The notes under the pieces: generated by a model
The model's input: the letters and a program-made list of their open reading frames with translations, nothing else
Databases searched by the model: none
Told to the model about the DNA's origin: nothing
Program-made: the position numbers and the translations under genes
Shown here: piece by piece, positions 50,085-60,000 of the stretch
How positions within the stretch are numbered: position 1 is the first letter of the stretch
Layout: every line of letters starts with the position of its first letter
DNA from: Sanguibacter keddieii DSM 10542
Lineage (GTDB): Bacteria > Actinomycetota > Actinomycetes > Actinomycetales > Cellulomonadaceae
Assembly: GCF_000024925.1 (NCBI RefSeq)
Contig: NC_013521.1
Span: forward strand, 186,001 to 250,000
Length of the DNA: 64,000 nt
Direction of reading: 5' to 3'

Positions 50085-51462
50085 GGTTCCCGACCTCTCC
50101 CAGCCGCAGATCATCGGCCTGTCCTTCGTCGCCCTCGGAGCGCTCCTGGGCGCCGGGTGGGTGCTGCGCCGGTCGGTGCGCCCGCTCGGTGCGCTCTACC
50201 TGCCGGTCAGCGTGGTCACCGGCTTCCTCGTGCTGCTCGTCGGGCCGCAGGTCCTCGGCTCGCTCACCGGGACCCAGGGCCTGATACCCGGCGCGTTCCT
50301 CGACGTCTGGCGCGTCATGCCAGGCCTGCTCATCAACGTGGTGTTCGCCGCGATCATGATCGGCAAGGTGCTGCCCCGCTGGGGCGAGCTCTGGGACGCG
50401 GCGGCGCCGCACGCGATCTTCGGGTCGCTCCTCTCCTTCGGCCAGCTCTTCCTCGGCGGGCTCGCCGTCCTCGTGCTCCTCGGGCCGGTGTTCGGCGTCG
50501 CCCCCGAGGCCGGCTCCCTCCTCGAGATGTCGTTCGCGGGCGGCCACGGCACGATCGCCGGGATGGGCCAGCTGCTCGCCGACGCCGGGGCGGAGGACCT
50601 CGTCGACGTGGGCCTGAGCCTCGCCACCATCTCGATGATCACCGGCATCGTCTGCGGCTCCGTCCTGGTGCGGTGGGCGGTCCGCAGCCCACGGCTCGCG
50701 GTCGCCCGCGACCAGGTGCACGTCCCGTCGCTCGAGGACGACCCCGAGGTGGACATCGTGCGGCTCTCGCCCGTCGACGAGGACCAGGACAACGACCACG
50801 GCATGCACGCGACCACCTTCGCCGGGATGCTCATCCTGCTGGCGATCGCCGTCGCCGTCGTCATGCTGTGGACCGCGCGCTGGGTCGCCGGGCAGCTCGG
50901 GTCGGACATCCTCGACTCGTTCCCGCTGTTCCCGGTCACCGTGATCGGCGGCTTCGTGGTGCAGACCGTCGCCACGCGGCTCGGGTTCGCCGAGCGGATC
51001 GACAAGCGCGTCGTCGCGGGGATGTCGTCCGTCGCGCTCGACGGCCTGGTGGTCTGCGCGATCGGCACCATGTCGCTCGCGACCCTCGGCGACAACGTCC
51101 CCGTCATCGTGGTCATGACCGTCCTGGGCGTCGGGTGGAGCGTCGTGGCCCTCGTCTGGCTCGGACCGCGCATCCACCGCAAGGACTGGTTCGAGCACGC
51201 GATCGCCGACTTCGGGCAGTCGCAGGGCAACGTCGCGACCGGGTTCGTCCTGGCCGAGATGGTCGACCCGGCACGACGCACCACCACGGCCAACGACTAC
51301 GGGTACAAGCAGCTCCCCTACGAGCCGCTGCTCGGCGGCGGCATCCTCACGGCCCTGTCCGTGCCGCTCATCACCGTGTGGGGTCTGCTGCCCTTCACGG
51401 TGGTGTCCGGCCTGGTCGCGGTGGCGCTCGGGGTGTGGGGGTGCGTGCGACGCCGTGGATGA
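50083..51462 (+). CDS. gltS: Sodium/glutamate symporter family protein (GltS type)
   Basis: A 459-residue membrane protein with about twelve spans. It opens MVPDLSQPQIIGLSFVALGA and has the two family half-site motifs: SFAGGHGTIAGMGQLLADAG near residue 150, and DFGQSQGNVATGFVLAEMVD near 380, the inverted re-entrant regions of GltS. A hydrophilic loop of about 45 residues (SLEDDPEVDIVRLSPVDED) separates the halves. GltS imports glutamate with sodium; distant members may take other dicarboxylates. Upstream is an inverted repeat that overlaps the start codon, and no standard ribosome site is seen. A LytTR two-component system follows after a terminator, so regulation by it is plausible but unproven. 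Confidence 0.8.
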   Translation: MVPDLSQPQIIGLSFVALGALLGAGWVLRRSVRPLGALYLPVSVVTGFLVLLVGPQVLGSLTGTQGLIPGAFLDVWRVMPGLLINVVFAAIMIGKVLPRWGELWDAAAPHAIFGSLLSFGQLFLGGLAVLVLLGPVFGVAPEAGSLLEMSFAGGHGTIAGMGQLLADAGAEDLVDVGLSLATISMITGIVCGSVLVRWAVRSPRLAVARDQVHVPSLEDDPEVDIVRLSPVDEDQDNDHGMHATTFAGMLILLAIAVAVVMLWTARWVAGQLGSDILDSFPLFPVTVIGGFVVQTVATRLGFAERIDKRVVAGMSSVALDGLVVCAIGTMSLATLGDNVPVIVVMTVLGVGWSVVALVWLGPRIHRKDWFEHAIADFGQSQGNVATGFVLAEMVDPARRTTTANDYGYKQLPYEPLLGGGILTALSVPLITVWGLLPFTVVSGLVAVALGVWGCVRRRG

Positions 51463-51481
51463 CGGGCGTCGGGCCACGGTT

Positions 51482-51505
51482 GACCGGGTGCTCGGGCACC
51501 CGGTC
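51482..51505 (+). terminator. Terminator of the GltS-type gene
   Basis: GACCGGGTGC and GCACCCGGTC form a 10-bp stem with loop TCGG, 19 nt after the stop. Confidence 0.65.
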
Positions 51506-51595
51506 GGGTTCGGTACTCTCGTGCCATCCCCTGCCAGCAGCCCTCGTCCGCGTCGCGCCCGAGCCCGCGGCTGGTCATCGCCTCCAGGAGCGCCA

Positions 51596-52309
51596 GTGAT
51601 CCGCATCGGCATCGTCGAGGACGACGCAGCCAGCGCCCGCCTCCTCGTCGAGCACCTGCGCCGCTACGAGCGCGAGCACGACGAGGACTTCGCCGTCTCG
51701 CTGTTCGAGGACGGCAGCACCGTCGTCGCCGGCTACCGGCCGGACTACGACATCCTCCTGCTCGACATCCAGATGGCCGAGATGGACGGCTTCACCGCGG
51801 CCGAGAAGATCCGCGAGGTCGACTCCGACGTCATCATCGTGTTCATCACGAACATGGCGCAGTACGCGATCCGCGGCTACGAGGTCGACGCGCTCAGCTA
51901 CGTCCTCAAGCCGGTCCCGTACTTCGCGTTCTCGCAGGAGATCAAGCGGTCCCTGCAGCGCATCCGGCGCCGGTCGGCCGACTACCTCATGCTGTCGGTC
52001 GACGGCGCGCTCGTGCGCGTCGACACCGCGCAGATCGTGTACATCGAGAGCGTCAAGCACCGGCTCGTGGTGCACACGACCGACGGACCGCACTCGACGG
52101 TCGGGGCGCTCAAGGCGATGGAGGCGCAGCTCGAGGGGAAGAGCTTCTTCCGCTCCAACAGCTGCTACCTGGTGAACCTGCGGCACGTGACCGGCGTCAA
52201 GCAGAGCACCTGCCAGATGGTCGGCGGTCACGACCTCACCATCAGCCGCCCGCGCAAGCGCGCGTTCCTCGACGCGCTCACCGACTACGTGGGCGGGCGC
52301 GGGGCATGA
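51596..52309 (+). CDS. LytTR-family response regulator
   Basis: A 237-residue regulator. The receiver domain starts MIRIGIVEDDAASARLLVEH and has the phosphoacceptor aspartate in DILLLDIQMAEMDGFTAAEK (Asp57), the threonine switch IIVFITNMAQYAIRGYEVDA and lysine in SYVLKPVPYFAFSQ. The DNA-binding LytTR domain runs from about 135 to the end, with IVYIESVKHRLVVHTTDG, FFRSNSCYLVNLRHVTGVKQ and LTISRPRKRAFLDAL. GTG 51596 sits 5 nt after CAGGAG. It overlaps the sensor kinase gene by ATGA. LytTR regulators bind pairs of 9-bp direct repeats; likely targets are the GH3 genes that follow. Confidence 0.88.
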   Translation: MIRIGIVEDDAASARLLVEHLRRYEREHDEDFAVSLFEDGSTVVAGYRPDYDILLLDIQMAEMDGFTAAEKIREVDSDVIIVFITNMAQYAIRGYEVDALSYVLKPVPYFAFSQEIKRSLQRIRRRSADYLMLSVDGALVRVDTAQIVYIESVKHRLVVHTTDGPHSTVGALKAMEAQLEGKSFFRSNSCYLVNLRHVTGVKQSTCQMVGGHDLTISRPRKRAFLDALTDYVGGRGA

Positions 52310-53658
52310 CCTTCGACGTCCTCCCCGACATCCCGCGCGAGCTCACCGGGCTCGCCGAGTGGGCGGCGTGCATGGTGTACGTCCTGCTGCGCCAGCAGCG
52401 CCTGCGGCCGTCCCGCCTGGCGGTGCTCTCCGCTGTCGCGCTCGTGGTCCTCGTGGGGGTCCAGGTCGGGGCCGGCATGCTCCCGCTCGCCTGGTGGCCC
52501 GTGGGCATGGCCGCGTCGGCCGCCTGCATGTACGCGTTCATCTACGCGGCCGCCCGGCTGCCCGTCAAGGACGCCGGGTACTTCTGCGCGCGGGCCCTGG
52601 TGCTCGCCGAGCTGGTCGCGGCCCTGCACTGGCAGATGCACTGCTTCTTCTTCCTGCGGGACGGCGACATGGCCAGCCCGTCGAGGATCATGCTGTTTGC
52701 CGTGGTCTACGTGGCGGCCTTCGCCGTCGCGTACGTCGTCGAGTCCCGGCACTTCCGACCGTCCCAGCCGCTCGACGTCACCGGACGCGACGTGGCCTCG
52801 GCCGCCGCGATCGCCCTGGTGACCTTCGGCATGAGCAACCTCAGCTTCCTCAACGCGAGCACCCCGTTCAGCGGACGCCTCGGCTTCGAGATCTTCTACA
52901 TCCGCACCCTCGTGGACCTCTGCGGCTTCGTCGCGCTCTACGCCCAGCAGGGTCAGCGCCTGCAGCAGCACGCCAAGGGCGAGCTCAAGGCGATCGACGA
53001 GATCCTGCGCAGCCAGCACCAGCAGTACCTGCAGTCCAAGCGCAGCATCGAGCGCGTCAACCGCAAGTACCACGACCTCAAGCACCAGGTGGGCGTCATC
53101 CGCGCCGAGGTCGACCCCGGCAAGCAGGCGTCCTACCTCGACGAGCTCGAGGCGACCATCAAGGACGTCGACACCCAGAGCAAGACCGGCAGCAGCGTCC
53201 TCGACGTCATCCTCACCACCAAGCACCTCGAGTGCGTCGAGCGGGACGTCGACCTCACCTGCGTGGCCGACGGCAGCCTGCTCGGCTTCATGACCGTCAT
53301 GGACGTGAGCGCGCTGTTCGGCAACGCCCTCGACAACGCGATCGACGGTGCCTCACGCGTCGAGGACCCCGAGAAGCGCCTCGTCAAGATGGCGCTGTTC
53401 GCCCGCGACGAGCTCGTGGTGATGACCTTCGAGAACTACTTCGACGGCGACGTCCGCACCGAGGCCGGGCAGGTCGTCACCCGCCGCAGCGACCGCGACC
53501 GCCACGGCTACGGCCTCAAGAGCCTGCGCTACACCGCCGAGAAGTACGGCGGCTCGATGACCGTCCGCACCGACGGCGACTGGTTCGTGGTGCGGATCCT
53601 CGTGCCGCTGCCCCGCGACTACGTGCGGACCGAGCAGGCCGAGCGCCAGATCGCCTGA
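52306..53658 (+). CDS. GHKL-domain sensor histidine kinase (AgrC-like class)
   Basis: A 450-residue membrane sensor with about six spans in the first 220 residues (WAACMVYVLLR to VDLCGFVALYA), no extracellular domain, a coiled linker and a kinase core. The phosphoacceptor motif is KYHDLKHQVGVIRAEVD (His256); the ATPase has the N box LFGNALDNAIDGASRVED and the G box RHGYGLKSLRYTAEKYGG. This HDLKHQ-type kinase class (HPK10) usually senses peptides or membrane signals and pairs with LytTR regulators, as here. It is translationally coupled to the regulator. Confidence 0.87.
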   Translation: MTFDVLPDIPRELTGLAEWAACMVYVLLRQQRLRPSRLAVLSAVALVVLVGVQVGAGMLPLAWWPVGMAASAACMYAFIYAAARLPVKDAGYFCARALVLAELVAALHWQMHCFFFLRDGDMASPSRIMLFAVVYVAAFAVAYVVESRHFRPSQPLDVTGRDVASAAAIALVTFGMSNLSFLNASTPFSGRLGFEIFYIRTLVDLCGFVALYAQQGQRLQQHAKGELKAIDEILRSQHQQYLQSKRSIERVNRKYHDLKHQVGVIRAEVDPGKQASYLDELEATIKDVDTQSKTGSSVLDVILTTKHLECVERDVDLTCVADGSLLGFMTVMDVSALFGNALDNAIDGASRVEDPEKRLVKMALFARDELVVMTFENYFDGDVRTEAGQVVTRRSDRDRHGYGLKSLRYTAEKYGGSMTVRTDGDWFVVRILVPLPRDYVRTEQAERQIA

Positions 53659-53659
53659 G

Positions 53660-53680
53660 GCGGGAGGGCGCCCCTCCCGC
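53660..53680 (+). terminator. Terminator of the two-component operon
   Basis: GCGGGAGGG-CGC-CCCTCCCGC, a 9-bp stem with 3-base loop, beginning one base after the kinase stop. Confidence 0.65.
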
Positions 53681-53949
53681 TCTGCCCGACGGAGCGGGAC
53701 CCCCGCCGTCCACGGCTGCCAGCGTCGCGCACGGGTGCCCTCGCGCGCCCCCGCACACCCTCCGGGGCGACGTCTCCGTGCCCTCCCGACGACAGGTTGT
53801 GCACCCAGAACGACAGGTTCTGCAGATCGGCGCAGCGCCGTCCCGGGAGTGCGCTTCAGTGGGGGCGTCGGGAGCCGACGCCTGTGGTGGGCCTCTGACA
53901 GTCGAAGACGACACGCGTGCGCACGCACGCGCAAGGAGAGGGAAGGTCG

Positions 53950-56364
53950 ATGAAGACTACGACGACGACACCACGTCGCCACCGCACGACGACGGGCATC
54001 AAGGGAGCAGCGGCGCTCACCGGTCTGGCGATGCTCGCGATCGCCGGCTGCTCCGCAGACACCCCCGCCGAGGGGAGCGGCGCGAGCGCCACCGAGGGCA
54101 GCAGCGCCTTCACCACCCGCGAGGTCACCGACGGCAAGACGACGTTCACCGTCGTCACCAACCCGGGCGACGGACCCACCCTCTCCTACGGCGCCGACAG
54201 CCGCATCGAGCTCATCACCGAGGAGGTCGACGGCCAGACCCTCGCCTTCAAGGACATGAACGGCAGCGGCGAGCTCGACGTCTGGGAGGACTGGCGCGAG
54301 GACGACAGCGTCCGCGCCGCCGCGCTCGCGGAGGAGCTGTCGATCGAGCAGATCGCCGGGCTCATGCTCTTCAGCTCGCACGAGCGCTCGCCCGCCGACG
54401 GGATCACCGACGCGCAGAAGACGTACATGGAGGAGTCGCGCCTGCGCAACGTCCTCAACGCCGGCCCGAACGACACCGAGGCCAACGTCACCTGGACCAA
54501 CCAGCTGCAGGCGCACGCCGAGTCCCTGGTCACCGACGACGAGCCCTACGTGCCCGTGAACTTCAGCTCCGACCCGCGGTCGACCGCAGAGAGCGGCGGG
54601 AGCTACAACGCGACGGGCGACATCTCGCGGTGGCCGTCGAACCTCGGCTTCGCCTCGACCTTCGACCCCGCGCACGTGAGCGCCTTCGCCGAGATGTCCT
54701 CGGCGGAGTACCGCGCGCTCGGCATCACCACCGCGCTGAGCCCGCAGATCGACCTGGCCACCGAGCCGCGCTGGCTGCGCGTCGACGGCACCTTCGGCGA
54801 GAACGTCGAGCTCACCAGCGAGATGGCCGCGGCCCTCGTCGACGGGCTCCAGAGCTCGCCCGGGACCGACGGCTGGGGCGAGGAGTCGGTCGCCGCGATG
54901 ATCAAGCACTGGGCCGGCGACGGACCCGGCGAGGGCGGCCGCGAGTCGCACACCTCGGTCGGCAAGTACGGCGTCTACCCGGGTGACAACTTCGACGCGC
55001 ACACCGAGGCGTTCCTCGGTGCGATCGACTCGGCGGCGGTCATGACCGCGTACTCCATCGCCCTCGACGGCGACGGCGAGCCGCTGTTCGGCGAGCGCGT
55101 GGGCAGCGCCTACGACTCTGCCCGCACCGGCCTCCTCCGTGAGGACTTCGACGGCGTCGTCGTCACCGACTGGGGCGTCACCGCCGGTGGCTCGACCGAC
55201 CCCGACGCCCTCATCGGGACGTCCTGGGGCGCCGACGACCTCACGGTCGCAGAGCGTCACTACGCGATCCTCAAGAACGACGTCGACATGTTCGGCGGCA
55301 ACAATGCCGTCGAGCCCGTGCTCGAGGCCTACGACATGTGGCAGGCCGACTTCGAGGCAGGCACCAACGACGTCGACGCGGACACGCGCTTCCGGGAGTC
55401 CGGCACGCGCATCCTCACGATGCTGTTCCAGCCCGGCCTGTACGAGAACGCGTTCCTCGACCTCGAGGAGTCCGAGGCGACGCTCGCCTCGGAGGACAAG
55501 GTCGCGGCGGGCTACGCAGCCCAGCTGGCCTCGGCCGTGATGCTCAAGAACGACGGCGAGACCGTCTCGGCCTCCGACGCCGAGTCGTGGAAGGACAAGA
55601 CCGTCTACATCCCGCGGTCCTACGACACCGGCTTCGACAGCACCTTCGGGCCCGGCGAGTACACCGAGGGCCCCGGCCTGGACGTCGAGACCGCCGAGCA
55701 GTACTTCGCCGCGGTCGTCACCGACGAGGCCGTCGAGGACGCCGACGGCGTCGTCACGGGCTACACGGCTCCCGACCTCAGCGACGTGGACCTCGTCCTC
55801 GTGGGGATGAGCAGCCCGAACAACGGCAGCAACTTCTCCAGCGCCGGTCAGGACGCGGAGACCGGCGCCTGGTACCCGCTCTCGCTCCAGTACCGCCCGT
55901 ACACGGCGGACGGCGAGAACGTCCGTCAGGTCTCGATCTCGGGCGACATCCTCGAGGACGGCACGCAGGAGAACCGCTCGTACTTCGGCGCGACGTCGCG
56001 GATCGCCAACGAGTCGGCCCTCGACGCCTTCGAGCGAGCGGTGTCGGCGGTCGAGGCCAGCGGCAAGGACATCCCGGTGGTCACGGTCCTCAAGGCTAAG
56101 AACCCGACCGTCCCGACCGAGTTCGAGGCCGCGTCCGACGCGATCCTCGTCGGCTTCGGCATCAGCGACCAGGCGCTCATCGAGGTCGCCCTCGGTCTGC
56201 ACGAGCCGCAGGGTCGTCTGCCGATCGGCTTCCCCGCCTCGATGGACGCCGTCGAGGCCCAGCTCGAGGACGTCGGCGAGGACACCGAGCCGTACGTCGA
56301 CTCGGCAGGCAACGCGTACTCCTTCGGCTTCGGCCTGGACTACTCCGGGACGATCACGGACTGA
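53950..56364 (+). CDS. Lipid-anchored family 3 glycoside hydrolase
   Basis: An 804-residue exported lipoprotein: signal LTGLAMLAIAGC with lipobox Cys34. A short region DMNGSGELDVWEDWREDD resembles the Asp-rich calcium-like segment seen before the GH3 domain in several actinobacterial and clostridial enzymes. The catalytic (beta/alpha)8 domain has AMIKHWAGDGPGEGGRESH and the nucleophile aspartate in GVVVTDWGVTAGG (Asp407); the C-terminal alpha/beta domain has LASAVMLKNDGETV and later LVGFGISDQALIEVALG with GRLPIGFPASMD. It should be a beta-glucosidase or related exo-enzyme at the outer membrane face. ATG 53950 was chosen behind AGGAGAGGGAAGG. The 291-nt gap upstream likely holds its promoter. 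Confidence 0.85.
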   Translation: MKTTTTTPRRHRTTTGIKGAAALTGLAMLAIAGCSADTPAEGSGASATEGSSAFTTREVTDGKTTFTVVTNPGDGPTLSYGADSRIELITEEVDGQTLAFKDMNGSGELDVWEDWREDDSVRAAALAEELSIEQIAGLMLFSSHERSPADGITDAQKTYMEESRLRNVLNAGPNDTEANVTWTNQLQAHAESLVTDDEPYVPVNFSSDPRSTAESGGSYNATGDISRWPSNLGFASTFDPAHVSAFAEMSSAEYRALGITTALSPQIDLATEPRWLRVDGTFGENVELTSEMAAALVDGLQSSPGTDGWGEESVAAMIKHWAGDGPGEGGRESHTSVGKYGVYPGDNFDAHTEAFLGAIDSAAVMTAYSIALDGDGEPLFGERVGSAYDSARTGLLREDFDGVVVTDWGVTAGGSTDPDALIGTSWGADDLTVAERHYAILKNDVDMFGGNNAVEPVLEAYDMWQADFEAGTNDVDADTRFRESGTRILTMLFQPGLYENAFLDLEESEATLASEDKVAAGYAAQLASAVMLKNDGETVSASDAESWKDKTVYIPRSYDTGFDSTFGPGEYTEGPGLDVETAEQYFAAVVTDEAVEDADGVVTGYTAPDLSDVDLVLVGMSSPNNGSNFSSAGQDAETGAWYPLSLQYRPYTADGENVRQVSISGDILEDGTQENRSYFGATSRIANESALDAFERAVSAVEASGKDIPVVTVLKAKNPTVPTEFEAASDAILVGFGISDQALIEVALGLHEPQGRLPIGFPASMDAVEAQLEDVGEDTEPYVDSAGNAYSFGFGLDYSGTITD

Positions 56365-56382
56365 TCGCCCGCGAGAGCACGA

Positions 56383-56422
56383 CCCCGGGTGGCCGGTCGG
56401 GACGACCACCGGCCACCCGGGG
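56383..56422 (+). terminator. Strong hairpin after the lipoprotein GH3 gene
   Basis: CCCCGGGTGGCCGGT and ACCGGCCACCCGGGG form a perfect 15-bp stem with a 10-base loop, 18 nt after the stop. No T-run; may end or stabilise the transcript. Confidence 0.65.
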
Positions 56423-56454
56423 GCACCACCCCCACACCTCATCAAGGAGCAGCA

Positions 56455-56877
56455 GTGAAGAACACGATGAAGCGCACCGGCCTGGGCCTGCTGATCGCAG
56501 CCACCGCGACCTTCGGCCTCACGGCCTGCGGCAGCGACGACGACGCGACGACGGGGTCGTCGACCTCCGCCGAGGCCTCGGACGTGGCCGCCGCTGACGT
56601 CGACGTCGCCGACGACCTCGAGGCCGCACGCACCGCCGTCGCCGACGCGCTCGCCGAGGACGACTCGTGGAACCAGATCATGCTGGCGAGCGACGTCAAG
56701 GCGCCGACCGTCAAGTACGGGATGCTCGTCGTCCCGTTCACGCCCTCGGACGCCGCCTCGCGCGTGACCGGCACCGTCGCGATCGAGGACGGCGCGTTCG
56801 TCATCGAGGCCGACTCCGAGGCGACCGGCCAGACCTGGCAGATCGACCAGGACGGCACCATCACCGAGAAGTCCTGA
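56455..56877 (+). CDS. Small lipoprotein of unknown function between two GH3 genes
   Basis: A 140-residue lipoprotein. The signal MKRTGLGLLIAATATFGLTAC ends in lipobox LTAC, followed by a Ser/Thr/Asp-rich linker and a small acidic domain with AEDDSWNQIMLASDVKAPTV, YGMLVVPFTPSD and AFVIEADSEATGQTWQIDQD. GTG 56455 has AAGGAGC just upstream; an in-frame ATG four codons later is possible. I recognise no family. Its position between hairpins and between two GH3 genes suggests an accessory or binding partner of these enzymes. Confidence 0.7.
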   Translation: MKNTMKRTGLGLLIAATATFGLTACGSDDDATTGSSTSAEASDVAAADVDVADDLEAARTAVADALAEDDSWNQIMLASDVKAPTVKYGMLVVPFTPSDAASRVTGTVAIEDGAFVIEADSEATGQTWQIDQDGTITEKS

Positions 56878-56888
56878 CGTACCCGGCC

Positions 56889-56909
56889 GCACCGGCTCTG
56901 GGCCGGTGC
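56889..56909 (+). terminator. Hairpin after the small lipoprotein gene
   Basis: GCACCGGC-TCTGG-GCCGGTGC, 8-bp stem, 11 nt after the stop. Confidence 0.55.
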
Positions 56910-57017
56910 ACCGCTGCGCTCCTCACGGACCGCAGCACCCCCGATCGCAAGGCAGCGGCGAACAGCACGTTCTCGAACCCCTGACCTGATCACCGCTCGC
57001 ACTCGAGGAGGAATGCA

Positions 57018-60000
57018 GTGAACGCCAAGGCAACGAACGCCGGTCGCGAGAAGAAGTCCACGTCGCCCAAGAAGCCGATGTCGAACAAGAAGTACCTGTG
57101 GATCTGGGTGCCGACGCTGGCCACCGTCACCGTCGTCACGGTGGTCGCCAACGTGGCGCTCAACGTCGCCGGCGGGTGGGTCGCCTCGCAGCTCGGGACC
57201 GGCACGTACACCTTCACGAACGCGGAGAGCTCCGCCGAGTGGGACACCGACTACTACACGTCCGACTTCGCCTCCATCGACGAGGTCGACGAGGCCGCCA
57301 AGGCCCTCGTCGAGGAGATCTCCGGGTCCGGCATCGTCCTGGCCAAGAACGAGTCCGGCGCCCTGCCTCTCGCGGCAGGGGCGAACGTCACGATGCTCGG
57401 TCGCGCGGCGGCCGACCCCGTGTTCGGCGGCTCCGGCTCCGGGTCGGTCGACACCAACTCGGCGGTCACCGCCCGTGGCGGGCTCGAGAACGCCGGCCTC
57501 TCGGTGAACGAGCCGGTCTACGACGTGATCAGCGCCTTCGCGGAGGAGAACCCACGCGGGCACATCGAGATGGACAACCCCGAGGCGTCCACCTACACGA
57601 TCGGCGAGCTGCCGGTGAGCGCGTACGAGGAGCAGGCGGCGACCTTCGCCAGCAGCCCCGACGCGGGGATCATCTTCATCGGCCGCCCCGGCGGCGAGGG
57701 CGGAGACCTCACCCAGGACATGGTCGGCGAGGGCGAGACCGCCGAGGCGGGCGAGCACCAGCTGGAGCTCAACCAGGACGAGCGTGACCTCGTCGAGCTC
57801 GCCAAGGCGAGCTTCGAGACCGTCGTCGTGGTGGTCAACGCCTCGACCACCCTCGAGATGGGCGCCCTCCAGGACGACCCCGAGATCGACGCGATCCTCC
57901 TCGCCGGGTCTCCCGGCGCGACCGGCTTCAACGCCCTCGGCAGCGTCATCACCGGTGACGTCAACCCGTCGGGCCGCACGGCCGACCTCTGGGCCGCGGA
58001 CTTCACCGCGGACCCCACCTTCGCCAACTTCGGCGAGTACGTGTACGAGAACATCGAGGCGTCCTTCCCGGTCGCCGCGATCGAGACCGCGACCTCGAAC
58101 GCGACCGTCACCGCGGACGCACCCTTCGTCAACTACGCCGAGGGCATCTACGTCGGCTACCGGTACTACGAGACCGCGGCGGCCGAGGGCTTCATCGACT
58201 ACGACGAGGCCGTCGTCTACCCCTTCGGCTACGGCCTGAGCTACACGGACTTCGCGTGGGAGGTCACGGGCACGGAGGCCGGTGACGTCGACGGGACCGT
58301 CGCGGTGACGGTCGACGTCACCAACACCGGCGCGGTCGCCGGCCGCGACGTCGTCGAGCTGTACTACTCCGCGCCCTACACGCCGGGCGGCATCGAGAAG
58401 TCAGAGGTGGTGCTCGGCGGCTTCACCAAGACGGACGTCATCGAGCCGGGTGCGAGCGAGACCGTGACCATCGAGCTCGCGGTCGAGGACATGGCCTCCT
58501 ACGACCACCTCGGCGCCCAGGCGTACGTCCTCGAGGCGGGCGACTACGCGATCACGCTGCGCACCGACTCGAACACCGTCGCCCCGGGCACCGAGGCCAT
58601 CACCTACACGGTCGACTCCGACGTCGTGTTCTCCGGCGACGACCACCGGTCGACCGACCTCTCCGAGGTGACCAACCGGTTCGACGACGTCTCGGCGGCG
58701 TTCAGCGCCGAGACCGAGGACGGCAAGATCCTCATGATGTCGCGGGCGGACTTCGCCGGGACCTTCCCGACGGCCCCCACCCCCGACCTGTACGTCGCGA
58801 GTGACGCGACGGTCGAGGACTTCCAGGCCTGGGACTACGACGCCGAGGCCGCGGCCTTCGACGGCGACATGCCGACCACCGACGCCCGCACCGAGCTCGC
58901 GCTCGTCGACCTGCGCGGCCTGCCCAAGGACGACCCGCAGTGGGAGTCGCTCCTCGACTCCGTCTCGGTCGGCGACATGACCGACATGCTCCTCAACGGC
59001 GCCTACCAGACGGCCGCGATCGGCTCGATCGCCAAGCCGGCGACCGTCGAGCCCGACGGGCCCGCAGGGCTCTCGTCGTTCATCAACTCCTCGATCAACG
59101 GCGTGGCCTACCCGTCGCAGGTGCTCATCGCGCAGACCTGGGACGTCGACCTCGGCACGGCGATGGGCTCGATGATCGGCAACGAGGTCCTGCAGAAGGA
59201 CCTCAACGGCTGGTACGCGCCCGCCGTCAACCTGCACCGCTCGCCGTTCGGCGGGCGCAACTTCGAGTACTACTCGGAGGACCCGCTCCTGTCGGGTGCC
59301 CTCGCCACCGCCGTCTCCAACGGTGCCGGTGAGAAGGGCGTCTACACGATGCTCAAGCACTTCGCGCTCAACGAGCAGGAGACCAACCGCGTCAACAACG
59401 GCATCGCGACGTGGGCGACCGAGCAGACGATCCGCGAGATCTACCTGAAGCCTTTCGAGATGGTCGTCAAGGACACCTCGATGCCGGTCAGGTACATCGC
59501 CGACGACGAGGGCACGGTCGCCGAGACGACGATCGGTGCCGGCGGCATCATGAGCTCCTTCAACCGGATCGGCGCTGTCTGGGCCGGTGGCTCCGAGGCG
59601 CTCATGACGGACGTGCTGCGCGGGGAGTGGGGCTTCGAGGGCTTCGCGATCTCGGACTTCAACCTCTACCCGTACATGAACCCGAACCAGAGCATCAGCG
59701 CCGGGACGGACCTCACGCTGACGTTCCAGCCCTCGAAGTCCTTCGGGGACACCACGTCGGCCAAGGCGGTCACGGACATCCGGACCGCGACGCACAACAT
59801 CCTGTTCACGGTCGCGAACTCCAACGCGATGAACGGGATCGCGCCGGGCGCGACGGTCGACTACACGCCCCCGACCTGGGTGTACATCCAGATCGGCGCG
59901 AGCATCGTGCTCGGCCTGCTGGTCGTGGCCGGCGGGTTCATGGTGACCCGTCGTGTGCTGCGGCACCGGGCGTCCGACGCGCCGGTCGTCGTCTCGCAGT

